Of a stretch of DNA of 13,397 nucleotides, positions 6,259-13,397 are shown in pieces. This stretch comes from Flavobacteriales bacterium UBA2798. GTDB lineage: Bacteria; Bacteroidota; Bacteroidia; Flavobacteriales_D; UBA2798. The DNA lies in the NCBI GenBank assembly GCA_002351955.1, contig DEHO01000026.1, positions 24,073-37,469 on the forward strand. Reading direction: 5' to 3'. The notes under the pieces were generated by a model. It was not told the origin of the DNA. It was given only the letters and a program-made list of their open reading frames with translations, and did not search any database. How positions within the stretch are numbered: position 1 is the stretch's first letter; the number at the start of each line of letters is the position of its first letter. Made by a program: the position numbers and the translations under genes.

Positions 6259-6799
6259 TTATCGCATATCCAATGTACGGAATCCGGAACCGGATGATCT
6301 GCTGAAAGGTATTTGGCTGATGCTTTACCGTCCTGAACAAATTCCTCCTCATCTCATTCTTGTAATTGATGGGGAATATTTTTCTTTGTCTGTAAACGGA
6401 TTAAAATCCAGAGAACACATCAGCAGTCTGATTCGAAATGCACTCGCAAAACAGCATTCCATTCTCGCCATTAAAGTAAAATTTACCGGTGTCCCTGCTC
6501 AATTACAAAGTGAAGCGGATGGACTATTTAAAAAATACAGTAGTCCCGAAGAAGGAATTACAACCTGCCTCTACCCAATCCGCGATTTTTTTGCCAATCA
6601 TGTGAGTCAGGATTTGAAGCAGGCTGAATTTGTATTTGAGCTTTACGAAAAACTGAACGCAAGCGGAAAAACAGGGAAGGCAATCCACTATAATCTGAAT
6701 CATCTTCTCGAAGGGGAACAATGTTTTCTTTTACGAACCTATACCCGGTCGGATATCGATCAATGCATTCGCGAACTTAAAAACAAACCTTCTGCATGA
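6251..6799 (+). CDS. Conserved-looking protein of unknown function in the dapF-mltG operon
   Basis: A 182-residue soluble protein with no signal peptide or membrane segment, which I do not recognise. Residues about 32-80 alternate hydrophobic strands and helix (PPHLILVIDGEYFSLSVNG, then a helix, then HSILAIKVKF). Residues about 108-135 form an amphipathic helical stretch. The end (about 158-176, CFLLRTYTRSDIDQCIRELK) looks like a strand plus helix, so a small alpha/beta fold is plausible. The start chosen is ATG at 6251, preceded by a good Shine-Dalgarno (AGGAGAG, 6240-6246); the longer frame from 6215 would lie entirely within dapF. It overlaps dapF by 8 nt and the GNAT gene by 4 nt (ATGA), so it is translated as part of the same unit. 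Context suggests a link to cell-wall or lysine metabolism, but that is inference. Confidence 0.85.
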   Translation: MADYRISNVRNPEPDDLLKGIWLMLYRPEQIPPHLILVIDGEYFSLSVNGLKSREHISSLIRNALAKQHSILAIKVKFTGVPAQLQSEADGLFKKYSSPEEGITTCLYPIRDFFANHVSQDLKQAEFVFELYEKLNASGKTGKAIHYNLNHLLEGEQCFLLRTYTRSDIDQCIRELKNKPSA

Positions 6800-7308
6800 G
6801 CACTCCCCGCATCCGTTTACGTGCACTGGAACCGGGCGACCTCGATATTGTGGTCCGCTGGGAAAACGACCCAAAAAACTGGCCGGTCACCAGTACCTAT
6901 ATTCCGTTTAGCCGACATCTTTTGAAGGAATATGTGGAAGCAGAAAAAGACATTTACCGCGACAAACAATTCCGTTTTGTAATTGAGTTAACGGAGAACA
7001 ATGCGGCAGTAGGATTTATCGATCTGTTTGATGTTGATGCGGTTCATCAACGAGCAGGAGTTGGTATTCTGATTGGAGAATACGGTGAACGAGGAAAAGG
7101 ATATGCTCATGAAGCACTTATGGAATTAATTCAGCATTGCCGTTCAATTTTATTATTACGCAGCATTTATTGCAATATACTCTGCGAAAACACCGCATCG
7201 GTTCAACTCTTTGAACGTTGTGGATTTAAAATAAATGGTAAAAAAGAAAATTGGTTTCGCACTTCAAGTGGATGGAGCGATGAATATTTTCTTCAACTCG
7301 AATTATAA
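6796..7308 (+). CDS. GNAT family N-acetyltransferase (RimJ/RimL-like)
   Basis: Transfers an acetyl group from acetyl-CoA to an amine; the substrate cannot be read from sequence. The 170-residue protein covers one complete GNAT fold. It opens with IRLRALEPGDLDIVVRWEND (6-25), typical of the RimJ/RimL-type acetyltransferase_3 branch. Next come VIELTENNAAVGFIDLFDVD (62-81) and the acetyl-CoA pyrophosphate-binding motif A, ILIGEYGERGKGYAHEAL (91-108). It ends with NTASVQLFERCGFKINGK (132-149), the usual N-x-x-x-x-x-L-x-E-x-x-G-F motif. The start overlaps the previous stop as ATGA, and its TAA is followed directly by the mltG ATG. Candidate substrates are a ribosomal protein, a wall precursor or a small amine. 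The operon hints at a wall-related substrate without proving it. Confidence 0.9.
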   Translation: MSTPRIRLRALEPGDLDIVVRWENDPKNWPVTSTYIPFSRHLLKEYVEAEKDIYRDKQFRFVIELTENNAAVGFIDLFDVDAVHQRAGVGILIGEYGERGKGYAHEALMELIQHCRSILLLRSIYCNILCENTASVQLFERCGFKINGKKENWFRTSSGWSDEYFLQLEL

Positions 7309-8349
7309 ATGAAAATGAAACGGATAATCGTAATTATGGTAGTTGGCCTCCTTATAGGTGGAGGTTACTACGGAAACATGCTGTATTCGCGCATGTATGG
7401 AAAAAATGTTCAGCTAAAGCAAGAAAAAACATTCATTTATATTCCCACCGGTACCGATCTGGATGATTTAACCGGAATACTGATGAGTGAATCCATTCTT
7501 GAAGATACGGCAACATTTCGCTGGGTAGCCGAAAAGAAAAATTTACGCGGAAAGAATATTGTACCGGGTAAATACGAAATCGTCAATGGTTGGAGCAATA
7601 ATGATCTGATTAATCACCTGCGTGCCGGTAATGGACGACTTGAGGTAGAAGTAACGTTTAACAATGTGCGAACCCTGGAACAAATTGCCGGAAAAGTGAG
7701 CAAATACATCGAGGCCGATTCCGTTTCCATCATTGATGTACTGCAAAACAAAGACACGATTGCGCGTTATGGATTCAACCGCAATAATTTTATTTCGTTG
7801 TTTATTCCCAATACCTACAAAATGGACTGGGCCACCGATGCCGGTGAATTTTTATCGGTTATTGCATCCAATTACCGGAACTTCTGGACCGAAGAACGTA
7901 AGTCGAAAGCAAAAGCACTTGGACTTTCCCAATCGGAGGTTTCCACACTGGCATCCATTGTGCAGGCTGAGCAAACCCGTCATGCCTCAGAGCGACCACG
8001 CATTGCAGGATTGTATCTCAACCGTCTGAAGAAAGGAATACGTCTGCAGTCGGACCCCACTGTTGTTTATGCAGTGGGCGATTTCAATCTGCGTCGCGTT
8101 TTAAACAAACATCTTGAAGTTGCATCCCCATATAACACCTATCTGAATGCCGGATTACCACCCGGTCCGATTCAGGTTCCGGATATTACATCCATTGATG
8201 CGGTGTTGAATTATGAGAAAAACGATTACATCTACATGTGCGCAAAACCCGGATACGAAGGCTACCACAATTTTTCCAAAACACTCGATCAGCACGAACA
8301 ATACGCCAGAGAATACCGGAAATGGCTGGATAAGGAAGGGATAAAATGA
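7309..8349 (+). CDS. mltG: Endolytic murein transglycosylase MltG (YceG-like)
   Basis: MltG is an inner-membrane lytic transglycosylase that cleaves nascent peptidoglycan strands near the membrane and helps set glycan length. The 346-residue protein has a single N-terminal transmembrane segment (about 5-24), then a LysM-like region (about 35-110, with IPTGTDLDDLTGILMSESI). The catalytic YceG domain follows. Conserved pieces include LFIPNTYKMDW (164-174), LASIVQAEQT with the probable catalytic Glu221, NRLKKGIRLQSDPTVVYAVG (238-257), SPYNTYLNAGLPPGPI (273-288) and HNFSKTLDQHE (320-330). It begins at ATG 7309, immediately after the TAA of the GNAT gene, and is the last gene of the operon. No strong terminator follows; two hairpins occur in the spacer after it. 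Confidence 0.96.
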   Translation: MKMKRIIVIMVVGLLIGGGYYGNMLYSRMYGKNVQLKQEKTFIYIPTGTDLDDLTGILMSESILEDTATFRWVAEKKNLRGKNIVPGKYEIVNGWSNNDLINHLRAGNGRLEVEVTFNNVRTLEQIAGKVSKYIEADSVSIIDVLQNKDTIARYGFNRNNFISLFIPNTYKMDWATDAGEFLSVIASNYRNFWTEERKSKAKALGLSQSEVSTLASIVQAEQTRHASERPRIAGLYLNRLKKGIRLQSDPTVVYAVGDFNLRRVLNKHLEVASPYNTYLNAGLPPGPIQVPDITSIDAVLNYEKNDYIYMCAKPGYEGYHNFSKTLDQHEQYAREYRKWLDKEGIK

Positions 8350-8355
8350 GGACGA

Positions 8356-8383
8356 ACCCTTCTTCGCCGAGGCTACGAAGGGT
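8356..8383. repeat. Intergenic hairpin repeat just after mltG
   Basis: An inverted repeat: ACCCTTC (8356-8362), a 14-base loop rich in G and C, then GAAGGGT (8377-8383). It begins 6 nt after the mltG stop. There is no T run after it, so it is not a classical terminator. A purine-rich stretch (GAAGA repeats, 8384-8406) follows. Its sequence resembles short dispersed intergenic repeats I associate with Bacteroidota genomes, but only one copy is visible here. Confidence 0.5.
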
Positions 8384-8453
8384 GAAAGACGAAGATGAGG
8401 AAGAACGTGTGATTGGTAATTGCCTTTTCATTGCTGCTACTTTTCACTGCCTG

Positions 8454-8474
8454 TCCCGACCGGAAGCGTCGGGA
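8454..8474. repeat. REP-like palindrome in the mltG/phosphohexomutase spacer
   Basis: A compact perfect hairpin: TCCCGAC (8454-8460), loop CGGAAGC (8461-8467), GTCGGGA (8468-8474). The 7-bp GC-rich stem with a short loop has the shape of REP-type palindromes, and similar TCCCGAC...GTCGGGA units are familiar from Bacteroidota intergenic DNA. It is followed only by TTT and then mixed bases, so any terminator activity for mltG would be weak. Confidence 0.55.
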
Positions 8475-8537
8475 TTTACTATTCACCGTTCACTGAAAAA
8501 AATAAATTATCTTGCACAGAAATAACATCGATCACCA

Positions 8538-9947
8538 ATGACAAAAATAAAATTCGGAACCGACGGCTGGAGAGCCATTATTGCAAAAGATTTTACTGTA
8601 GAGAATGTTGCACGCGTAACAATTGCAACTGCAGAATGGATCATGAGTAATAACAAAACTAAAAAAGTAGTTGTTGGTCACGATTGCCGCTTTGCAGGTG
8701 AATTATTTGCAGATACAGTTGCCAAGGTATTTGCCGCAAAAGGAATTCATGTATTGCTTGCCAAAGGATTTGTTTCTACTCCTATGGTTTCATTGGGTAC
8801 AAAAAAATACGGAGCTTCAATTGGAGTAATTTTAACTGCCAGTCATAACCCTCCTGCATACAACGGCTACAAACTGAAATCGGAATTTGGCGGACCACTT
8901 TCGCCGGTGAAGGTTCAGGAAATCGAGGATATCATTCCGGAAAAAAACTCCATTGATCTGGAAAGTGTTTCATTGGAAGAATTGATTCAACAGGGAAAAG
9001 TGGAAATCATTCCGCTCGAGGATGATTATATACAACATGTCGAGAAGAATTTTGATTTACCGGCTATTCGTAAATCAAAATTACGTTTTGCCTACGACGC
9101 CATGTACGGTGCCGGTCAGCGTGTGGTGCCGCGTATTTTACCGGAGACAATGCTGCTGCATTGTATTCATAATCCATCCTTCAAAGGACAAGCACCCGAA
9201 CCCATTCACAAGAACCTGATCGAGTTTTCTGAATTGATCAAAAACAGCGGAAATATTGAATGCGGACTTGCAACCGACGGAGATGCCGACCGCATTGGAT
9301 TGTACAATTCAAGAGGAGAATTCATCGATTCGCATCATATCATTTTACTGCTCATCCATTATCTAGTAAAGTACAAAGGAATAAAAGCAAAAGTGGTAAC
9401 CGCCTTCTCCACTACCCCACGTGTAAAAATCATGTGCGATCATTACGGACTCGATTCGGAAGTGGTGAAAATTGGTTTCAAGTACATTGCCGACATCATG
9501 GTAGATCAGGATATTCTACTTGGAGGGGAAGAATCGGGAGGAATTGCAATTACCGGACACATACCCGAGCGCGACGGTATTTGGATGGGATTGGTCATTT
9601 GGGAATTCATGGCAAAGAGTGGGAAAACGCTCGATGAGCTCATTGACGAGGTGTATGCTATTACCGGAAAATTTGCTTTTGAACGCAATGATCTGCATTT
9701 GAAAGAAGACCTCAAACAACGCATCGTTGCAAAAATCCAAAGCGGTGGTTGGGAAAAATTTGGACCGTATACCGTTCGCAATGTTGAATCGATTGACGGA
9801 ACAAAATACTATTTCGATAATAACGAATGGGTGATGATTCGTCCGAGCGGCACAGAGCCTGTTTTACGGGTCTATGCCGAATCTTCAGACCAGGCGGGGG
9901 CGTTCAGGATACTGGAAGAGGTGAAGAAGGTGATTTTGGCGTGTTGA
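8538..9947 (+). CDS. Phosphoglucomutase/phosphomannomutase family protein
   Basis: An alpha-D-phosphohexomutase, moving a phosphate between C1 and C6 of a sugar (glucose or mannose phosphate). It has 469 residues and four domains. The active-site phosphoserine is Ser102 in TASHNP. The magnesium loop is DGDADR (247-252), the sugar-binding loop GEESGG (330-335) and the phosphate-binding loop RPSGTEPVLR (435-444). The N-terminus reads FGTDGWRAII rather than the GTDGIRG typical of GlmM, so phosphoglucosamine mutase is less likely. The exact sugar cannot be set from the sequence. Start is ATG 8538. A weak promoter-like TATCTTGCA sits at 8508-8516 with no -33 box. It is separated from mltG by 188 nt with hairpin repeats, so it is probably its own transcription unit, and it converges on the antiporter gene. 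Confidence 0.94.
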   Translation: MTKIKFGTDGWRAIIAKDFTVENVARVTIATAEWIMSNNKTKKVVVGHDCRFAGELFADTVAKVFAAKGIHVLLAKGFVSTPMVSLGTKKYGASIGVILTASHNPPAYNGYKLKSEFGGPLSPVKVQEIEDIIPEKNSIDLESVSLEELIQQGKVEIIPLEDDYIQHVEKNFDLPAIRKSKLRFAYDAMYGAGQRVVPRILPETMLLHCIHNPSFKGQAPEPIHKNLIEFSELIKNSGNIECGLATDGDADRIGLYNSRGEFIDSHHIILLLIHYLVKYKGIKAKVVTAFSTTPRVKIMCDHYGLDSEVVKIGFKYIADIMVDQDILLGGEESGGIAITGHIPERDGIWMGLVIWEFMAKSGKTLDELIDEVYAITGKFAFERNDLHLKEDLKQRIVAKIQSGGWEKFGPYTVRNVESIDGTKYYFDNNEWVMIRPSGTEPVLRVYAESSDQAGAFRILEEVKKVILAC

Positions 9948-10058
9948 GAAAACTGAAGTTAGGAGAAGGGCGAAGAAAGAAGACGTGGACTAAATCCATT
10001 TACGTTGTAGCAAAGATGGACGAGTCCTATTTACGCATAATTGCAGCGCGAGGCAACC

Positions 10059-12335
10059 TCAATTTCCTTCTTTCACTATAAGTGTGGATGGAATATCCGA
10101 TAACCAGAGGCTTTTTGTATCAACTAATTTTTTCCAGCTTTCGATGCTGACAACCATCAAATGTTGTCCAATCAAAAATTCCTTATCGATGATGCGTTCA
10201 TTGAGAACATTTATATGATTGGGGGCTTTTTGCTCAATGGCTCTTATTTTTTCCTTGAGTTCAGGATTGTTTTTGATTTGTCCGCTTACATCAAGAATTG
10301 TTATCTGCGAACCTGAATTGTTTATGAGTTTCTGTGCAAACTGAATCAAAAACGTATCCGACTCTGAAAATACCGGAATGAAAACTGCATCGGCTTTCGA
10401 AAAATTCTTGTCTATAAGCACACCAACAGGTACTTTACTCTTTCCAATAATATTACGCGTTCTTTCGTCGAAAGGTGAATTCTCAAACAGACGTTCTTTT
10501 CCGGTAACCTGATTGATGATGTTTTCCGGGTTGATGAACCGGGTGGTGAAACCCAGAATTTTGCCAAGTAGACTTCCTTCAAAAATCGATTGTCCCAATC
10601 CGATAAGCAGTAAATCGTAATCACCTTTATTAGCGACTTCTGTAATATCTGCATCAATATCGTTTGAAGCTTTGAATAGGGTGGTAATTTTTTGATTTAA
10701 CTGTTCCGATTCTTCAATTATCGGCATGAAACTTTCCTTCTCGTATTCTTCAACATTGTAGTGATGCAATTCATTGGTTGCAGAAAGATGCATGGCAGTT
10801 ACCGCAGCATTTCCATTAAGTTTTTTCACAAAACTGTTAGCCAATCGCAACAAGGATTTCCCCCGATCCGGATTACCAAATGAAACAAGAATCTTGAATT
10901 TATTGATGCTGCTGATCTCTTGCGGAATATCTTCCTGTTTAGATTTAAACATCCAATTGATCAGATCCAAAGCAGGACCTGTCATGAGTGTTGTAACCAA
11001 AGCCATGATGACCATCATTGCGAAAATCTCCGGAGACAGTACGCCTAGATCATAACCAATATTCAACACCACAAGCTCCATCAGCCCTCTTGTATTCATT
11101 AGAGCACCAATGGTGAGACTGTCTTTCCAGGATTGTCCAACAACCTTTGCAGCAAGTGCGCTTCCCACAAATTTTCCAACTACTGCTACTAGTGTAATTA
11201 TTCCGGTTATTTTCCACAATGAGGCATCATTGAGCAATCCTATTTCCGTACGCAATCCGGTGAACACAAAAAACAAAGGAAGTAACAGCACCAAGGATAC
11301 ATCCTCCACTTTTTCAATGAAAATATTTCTGAATTTGATGTTATCAGGCATGATTGCACCGGCCATAAAAGCGCCGAACAATGCGTGAATTCCTATAATT
11401 TCAGTTGCATAGGATGATATCAGAAGTGTAAGAAAGAAGATCGCAACAATAGGTTTGCTCAAACTCTCTTTTGTCTGATATAAACTTCCGATGCGCGACA
11501 AAAAAGGTCGAACTATTTTAATCATCAGCAGAACGTAAACAGCTGCCAGAGCAATGATGTAAAATGCGCTTACAAATGATCCAGCTTTTACAATGGCAAT
11601 TACAGCTGCTAACATACACCAAGCTGTTATATCATCGGCAGCAGCACAAGTGATAACAACCGTTCCCAATCGCGTTTTGTGCAGACCACGCTCCTGTACA
11701 ATACGTGCCAACACAGGAAAAGCTGTAATACTCATGGCAATCCCAAGAAACAGAGCAAAAGAGGTAAACTGAACTCCGGCAGGTGCGAAAGTCCCATAAA
11801 TAAAATAAGCCAATCCCATTCCCAACGCAAAAGGAATGATGATGCTGGCATGGCTGATTATTACTGCATCATTGGCTTTGTTCTTCAGTATGTTTAAATC
11901 GAGTTCCATGCCTATAACAAACATAAAAAGGATCAAACCAATCTGACTGAGGAATTGTAAATTCCCCAATGAATCAGGAGGAAACAAAGTGTCGGAAAAT
12001 TCAGGAAAATACATTCCTACCAAAGAGGGCCCCAATACGATACCTGCAAATATTTCTCCAATCACTGTAGGTTGACCAATTTTTTTGCAGATCCAGCCAA
12101 ATAGACGTGCAGCAAAAATTATGGTGACAATCTGTGCCAGAAGAATGGCTAGTGGATGTTCAAGATTGTGTAGGAGTGAATGAACGAATTCCTGCCACTG
12201 GCTACGTCCTGTATCCGGTATCGAGATATTCCTTCCCTCTTCAAGTTTTGCCCCAAAAACTACGATCCAGTACATCAGTGCTGTGCATCCACCAATAATT
12301 CCAATGTAAAAAAAACTGCTTTTGAACCTTTGCAT
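10059..12335 (-). CDS. Cation:proton antiporter (CPA2/CHX-like) with C-terminal USP-like domain
   Basis: An inner-membrane transporter exchanging Na+ or K+ for H+. The 758-residue protein starts with one hydrophobic segment (about 9-29) and an extracytoplasmic loop. The antiporter core (about 58-463) has roughly a dozen membrane helices. Core motifs include GQPTVIGEIFAGIVLGPS (87-104), LFLGIAMSITAFPVLARI (195-212), AADDITAW (232-239) with the acidic pair expected in the ion path, and NTRGLMELVVLNIGYDLGVL (414-433), which resembles plant CHX transporters. The cytoplasmic tail (about 465-758) has two universal-stress-protein-like halves, starting near KILVSFGNPDRG and KVPVGVLIDKN, and is probably regulatory. 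The frame opens with GTG at 12338, but the next codon is ATG (12335), which is preferred. Ion specificity is unknown. No clear promoter or terminator was found. Confidence 0.93.
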   Translation of the reverse strand: MQRFKSSFFYIGIIGGCTALMYWIVVFGAKLEEGRNISIPDTGRSQWQEFVHSLLHNLEHPLAILLAQIVTIIFAARLFGWICKKIGQPTVIGEIFAGIVLGPSLVGMYFPEFSDTLFPPDSLGNLQFLSQIGLILFMFVIGMELDLNILKNKANDAVIISHASIIIPFALGMGLAYFIYGTFAPAGVQFTSFALFLGIAMSITAFPVLARIVQERGLHKTRLGTVVITCAAADDITAWCMLAAVIAIVKAGSFVSAFYIIALAAVYVLLMIKIVRPFLSRIGSLYQTKESLSKPIVAIFFLTLLISSYATEIIGIHALFGAFMAGAIMPDNIKFRNIFIEKVEDVSLVLLLPLFFVFTGLRTEIGLLNDASLWKITGIITLVAVVGKFVGSALAAKVVGQSWKDSLTIGALMNTRGLMELVVLNIGYDLGVLSPEIFAMMVIMALVTTLMTGPALDLINWMFKSKQEDIPQEISSINKFKILVSFGNPDRGKSLLRLANSFVKKLNGNAAVTAMHLSATNELHHYNVEEYEKESFMPIIEESEQLNQKITTLFKASNDIDADITEVANKGDYDLLLIGLGQSIFEGSLLGKILGFTTRFINPENIINQVTGKERLFENSPFDERTRNIIGKSKVPVGVLIDKNFSKADAVFIPVFSESDTFLIQFAQKLINNSGSQITILDVSGQIKNNPELKEKIRAIEQKAPNHINVLNERIIDKEFLIGQHLMVVSIESWKKLVDTKSLWLSDIPSTLIVKEGN

Positions 12336-12457
12336 CACTTTGTCTTACCTTGTTAAACGCCTATTTTTCCAACGCAAACATCAGCACAATAACTGTTAAC
12401 CATTTGCAATTGAAACCAAAAAGGGGGAAAATGTAATAAAGCTGAAAAAATTTGTAA

Positions 12458-13183
12458 TCAAATCTTCACCTTCTTAAGGAATTCACCCCTATAGTTTTCG
12501 CTAAGCGACAATTTGATCATTTTGCCATCTGCGTTCAATAAATTGGTAGTGATTTCATCAAATGAAAACAACTGAACTGCTTTAATAGCGAGGAGTTCCT
12601 TTTTATTGGCCCTGCAAAAATCCTGAACCGGAAGTTGGCGAATTAGCTTATCAAAAGTGATGTTTTTCAGAATAATTTCTTCTCCATCAAACAGCAGGAC
12701 TTGCTTATCCCGACTATCCTGTTCGGATGTTTTGATATAGGCAATTTTATCGAAAAACAGCAACGCTTTTCCCTTGTTTGTATTTACCTGAATGAATGTT
12801 TTTTTAACTGTGTCCGGTTGACTAAGAAGATGTTTTCTGACTTTGTCAATAGCTTGTTTTAGTCGATCCGGCTTGAAAGGTTTACGTATGTAATCAATTG
12901 CATTCAAATCAAATGCTTCAGCTGCATAATCCCGATATGCAGTCGCAAATATTACCGGTTTTCCGTTAAGCAGGCCGGCAATTTGAAGTCCATTCATTTC
13001 CGGCATTTCGATATCCAGAATGCAAAAATCGAATTCAACAGCAGGCACTTCAAGTAAAAAAAGAGAGGGGCTGTCAAAGGCCCTTACCACTTCCACATCA
13101 GGAAGCTGTTCACACAACATTTTGAGGTAGGTTAAACCTGGCAGTTCATCATCTAACAGCAAGCATTTTAGTCTTGTGTTCAA
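12458..13183 (-). CDS. LytTR-family response regulator
   Basis: A two-component response regulator. The 241-residue protein has an N-terminal receiver domain (about 5-120): acidic pocket Asp11, Asp12 and Glu13, phosphoacceptor Asp57 in CILDIEMPEMNG, Thr81 in FATAYRDYA, and Lys101 in RKPF. The C-terminal LytTR DNA-binding domain (about 130-240) includes KIAYIKTSEQDSRDKQVLLFDGEEI and FCRANKKELLAIKAV. The receiver is complete, so it should be phosphorylatable. There is no in-frame ATG at the N-terminus. A stop codon lies just upstream (13190-13192), so the start is TTG at 13183, giving MNTRLKCLLLDDE. This start lies inside the kinase gene (35-nt overlap), implying translational coupling. Target genes are not known. 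No terminator hairpin was found after the stop. Confidence 0.93.
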   Translation of the reverse strand: MNTRLKCLLLDDELPGLTYLKMLCEQLPDVEVVRAFDSPSLFLLEVPAVEFDFCILDIEMPEMNGLQIAGLLNGKPVIFATAYRDYAAEAFDLNAIDYIRKPFKPDRLKQAIDKVRKHLLSQPDTVKKTFIQVNTNKGKALLFFDKIAYIKTSEQDSRDKQVLLFDGEEIILKNITFDKLIRQLPVQDFCRANKKELLAIKAVQLFSFDEITTNLLNADGKMIKLSLSENYRGEFLKKVKI

Positions 13184-13397
13184 GCAGATTTATTTTTAGG
13201 TTGGCAATATATACATCTCCTTCAGTAAAACGATCGAGTTTGAAGTTCCCCGGATAAATGATTTTTAACCGTTGTTCCAGGGTCTCCACTCCTATTCCAC
13301 CCTTTTCTTTCTTCATGGGCTTTTTAGGAGACATTTTATTGGAAACAGTAAGAGAAAACACACTATCACGGAACTCAAAAAGAACCGAAATGAATGC
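13149..13397 (-). CDS. Sensor histidine kinase, C-terminal fragment (LytS/YehU-type)
   Basis: The frame is open at the right edge of the window, so only the last 82 codons are visible, with the TGA at 13149-13151. The visible part fits the end of a HATPase_c ATP-binding domain. It has strands reading AFISVLFEFRDSVFSLTVSNK, a basic loop (PKKPMKKEKG), then GGIGVETLEQRLKIIYPGNF, which corresponds to the G2-box segment GIGLxNxxxRLxxLYP of LytS-like kinases, and a final strand VYIANLKINL. The 35-nt overlap with a LytTR regulator supports a cognate kinase-regulator pair. Signal-sensing and His-kinase segments lie outside the window. Confidence 0.82.
   Translation of the reverse strand, partial: AFISVLFEFRDSVFSLTVSNKMSPKKPMKKEKGGIGVETLEQRLKIIYPGNFKLDRFTEGDVYIANLKINLLEHKTKMLAVR

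Noticed and set aside
8186..8431. An open frame on the minus strand covering the end of mltG and the first hairpin repeat
   Set aside because: It overlaps the conserved C-terminus of MltG and its remainder reads through repeat DNA; this is a typical spurious frame over a dispersed repeat.
8507..8516. Possible promoter of the phosphohexomutase gene (TATCTTGCA, one T short of TATCTTTGCA)
   Set aside because: No TTG lies about 20 bp upstream, so only half of the promoter signature is present.
8420..8650. A short plus-strand frame running into the phosphohexomutase gene
   Set aside because: It crosses the REP-like palindrome and the start of the phosphohexomutase in another frame, with no domain content.
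9948..10058. Search for a terminator between the converging phosphohexomutase and antiporter genes
   Set aside because: Only weak stems of about 4 bp were found (for example GAGG/CCTC near 10050-10060), without a convincing T run; the rest is purine-rich with no clear structure.
12336..12457. Search for an antiporter promoter and a response-regulator terminator
   Set aside because: A GATGTTTG sequence on the minus strand resembles a -7 box, but the nearest suitable TTG is 24 nt away and the first base mismatches; no stable hairpin follows the regulator stop.
1..13397. A novel defence, mobile or biosynthetic system
   Set aside because: No transposase, integrase, CRISPR repeats, toxin-antitoxin pair, restriction gene or retron-like structure was seen; gene content is mostly conserved housekeeping functions in compact order.

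Overview
The window looks like ordinary chromosome from a member of the Bacteroidota. The evidence is a 287-residue primary sigma factor without region 1.1, a textbook Bacteroidota promoter in front of it (TTG, 20 bp, TACCTTTG), few Shine-Dalgarno sites, several TTG/GTG starts, a STAS/SEC14-like small protein of a type common in this phylum, and a LytTR-type two-component pair. I cannot name a genus. No gap between genes exceeds about 300 bases. I saw no tRNA, rRNA, CRISPR array, transposase, phage or defence gene.

Layout. Positions 3-161 hold the 3' end of pnp (+), followed by a perfect terminator hairpin that can work in both directions. Positions 207-587 hold a small STAS/SEC14-like protein (-). 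Positions 604-3082 form a minus-strand unit: promoter, rpoD, a long-form glyceraldehyde-3-phosphate dehydrogenase gene and its terminator. Positions 3152-4624 hold a DegP/HtrA periplasmic protease (-). Diverging from it, 4799-8349 is a tightly packed plus-strand operon: a membrane-anchored protein of unknown function, dapF, a second unknown protein, a GNAT acetyltransferase and mltG. All junctions overlap by 4-8 nt or abut exactly. Positions 8350-8537 are a spacer with two hairpin repeats, followed by a phosphohexomutase gene (8538-9947, +). Positions 10059-12335 hold a CPA2/CHX-like cation:proton antiporter with a fused cytoplasmic USP-like tail (-). Positions 12458-13397 hold a LytTR response regulator and the 3' end of its histidine kinase (-).

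How they fit together. rpoD and gap sit 25 nt apart with no visible promoter between them, so they are probably co-transcribed, tying a central-carbon enzyme to the housekeeping sigma factor. The dapF-mltG operon is cell-wall themed: DapF makes meso-diaminopimelate, and MltG cuts nascent glycan strands. The two unknown proteins in it are the best candidates for new biology here, though they are only candidates.

I looked for a novel multi-gene system and did not find convincing evidence of one. Most of the window is conserved housekeeping genes. The points worth a second look are the two unknown proteins in the cell-wall operon, the unusual cofactor-site sequence in the GAPDH, start-codon corrections, and intergenic hairpin repeats.
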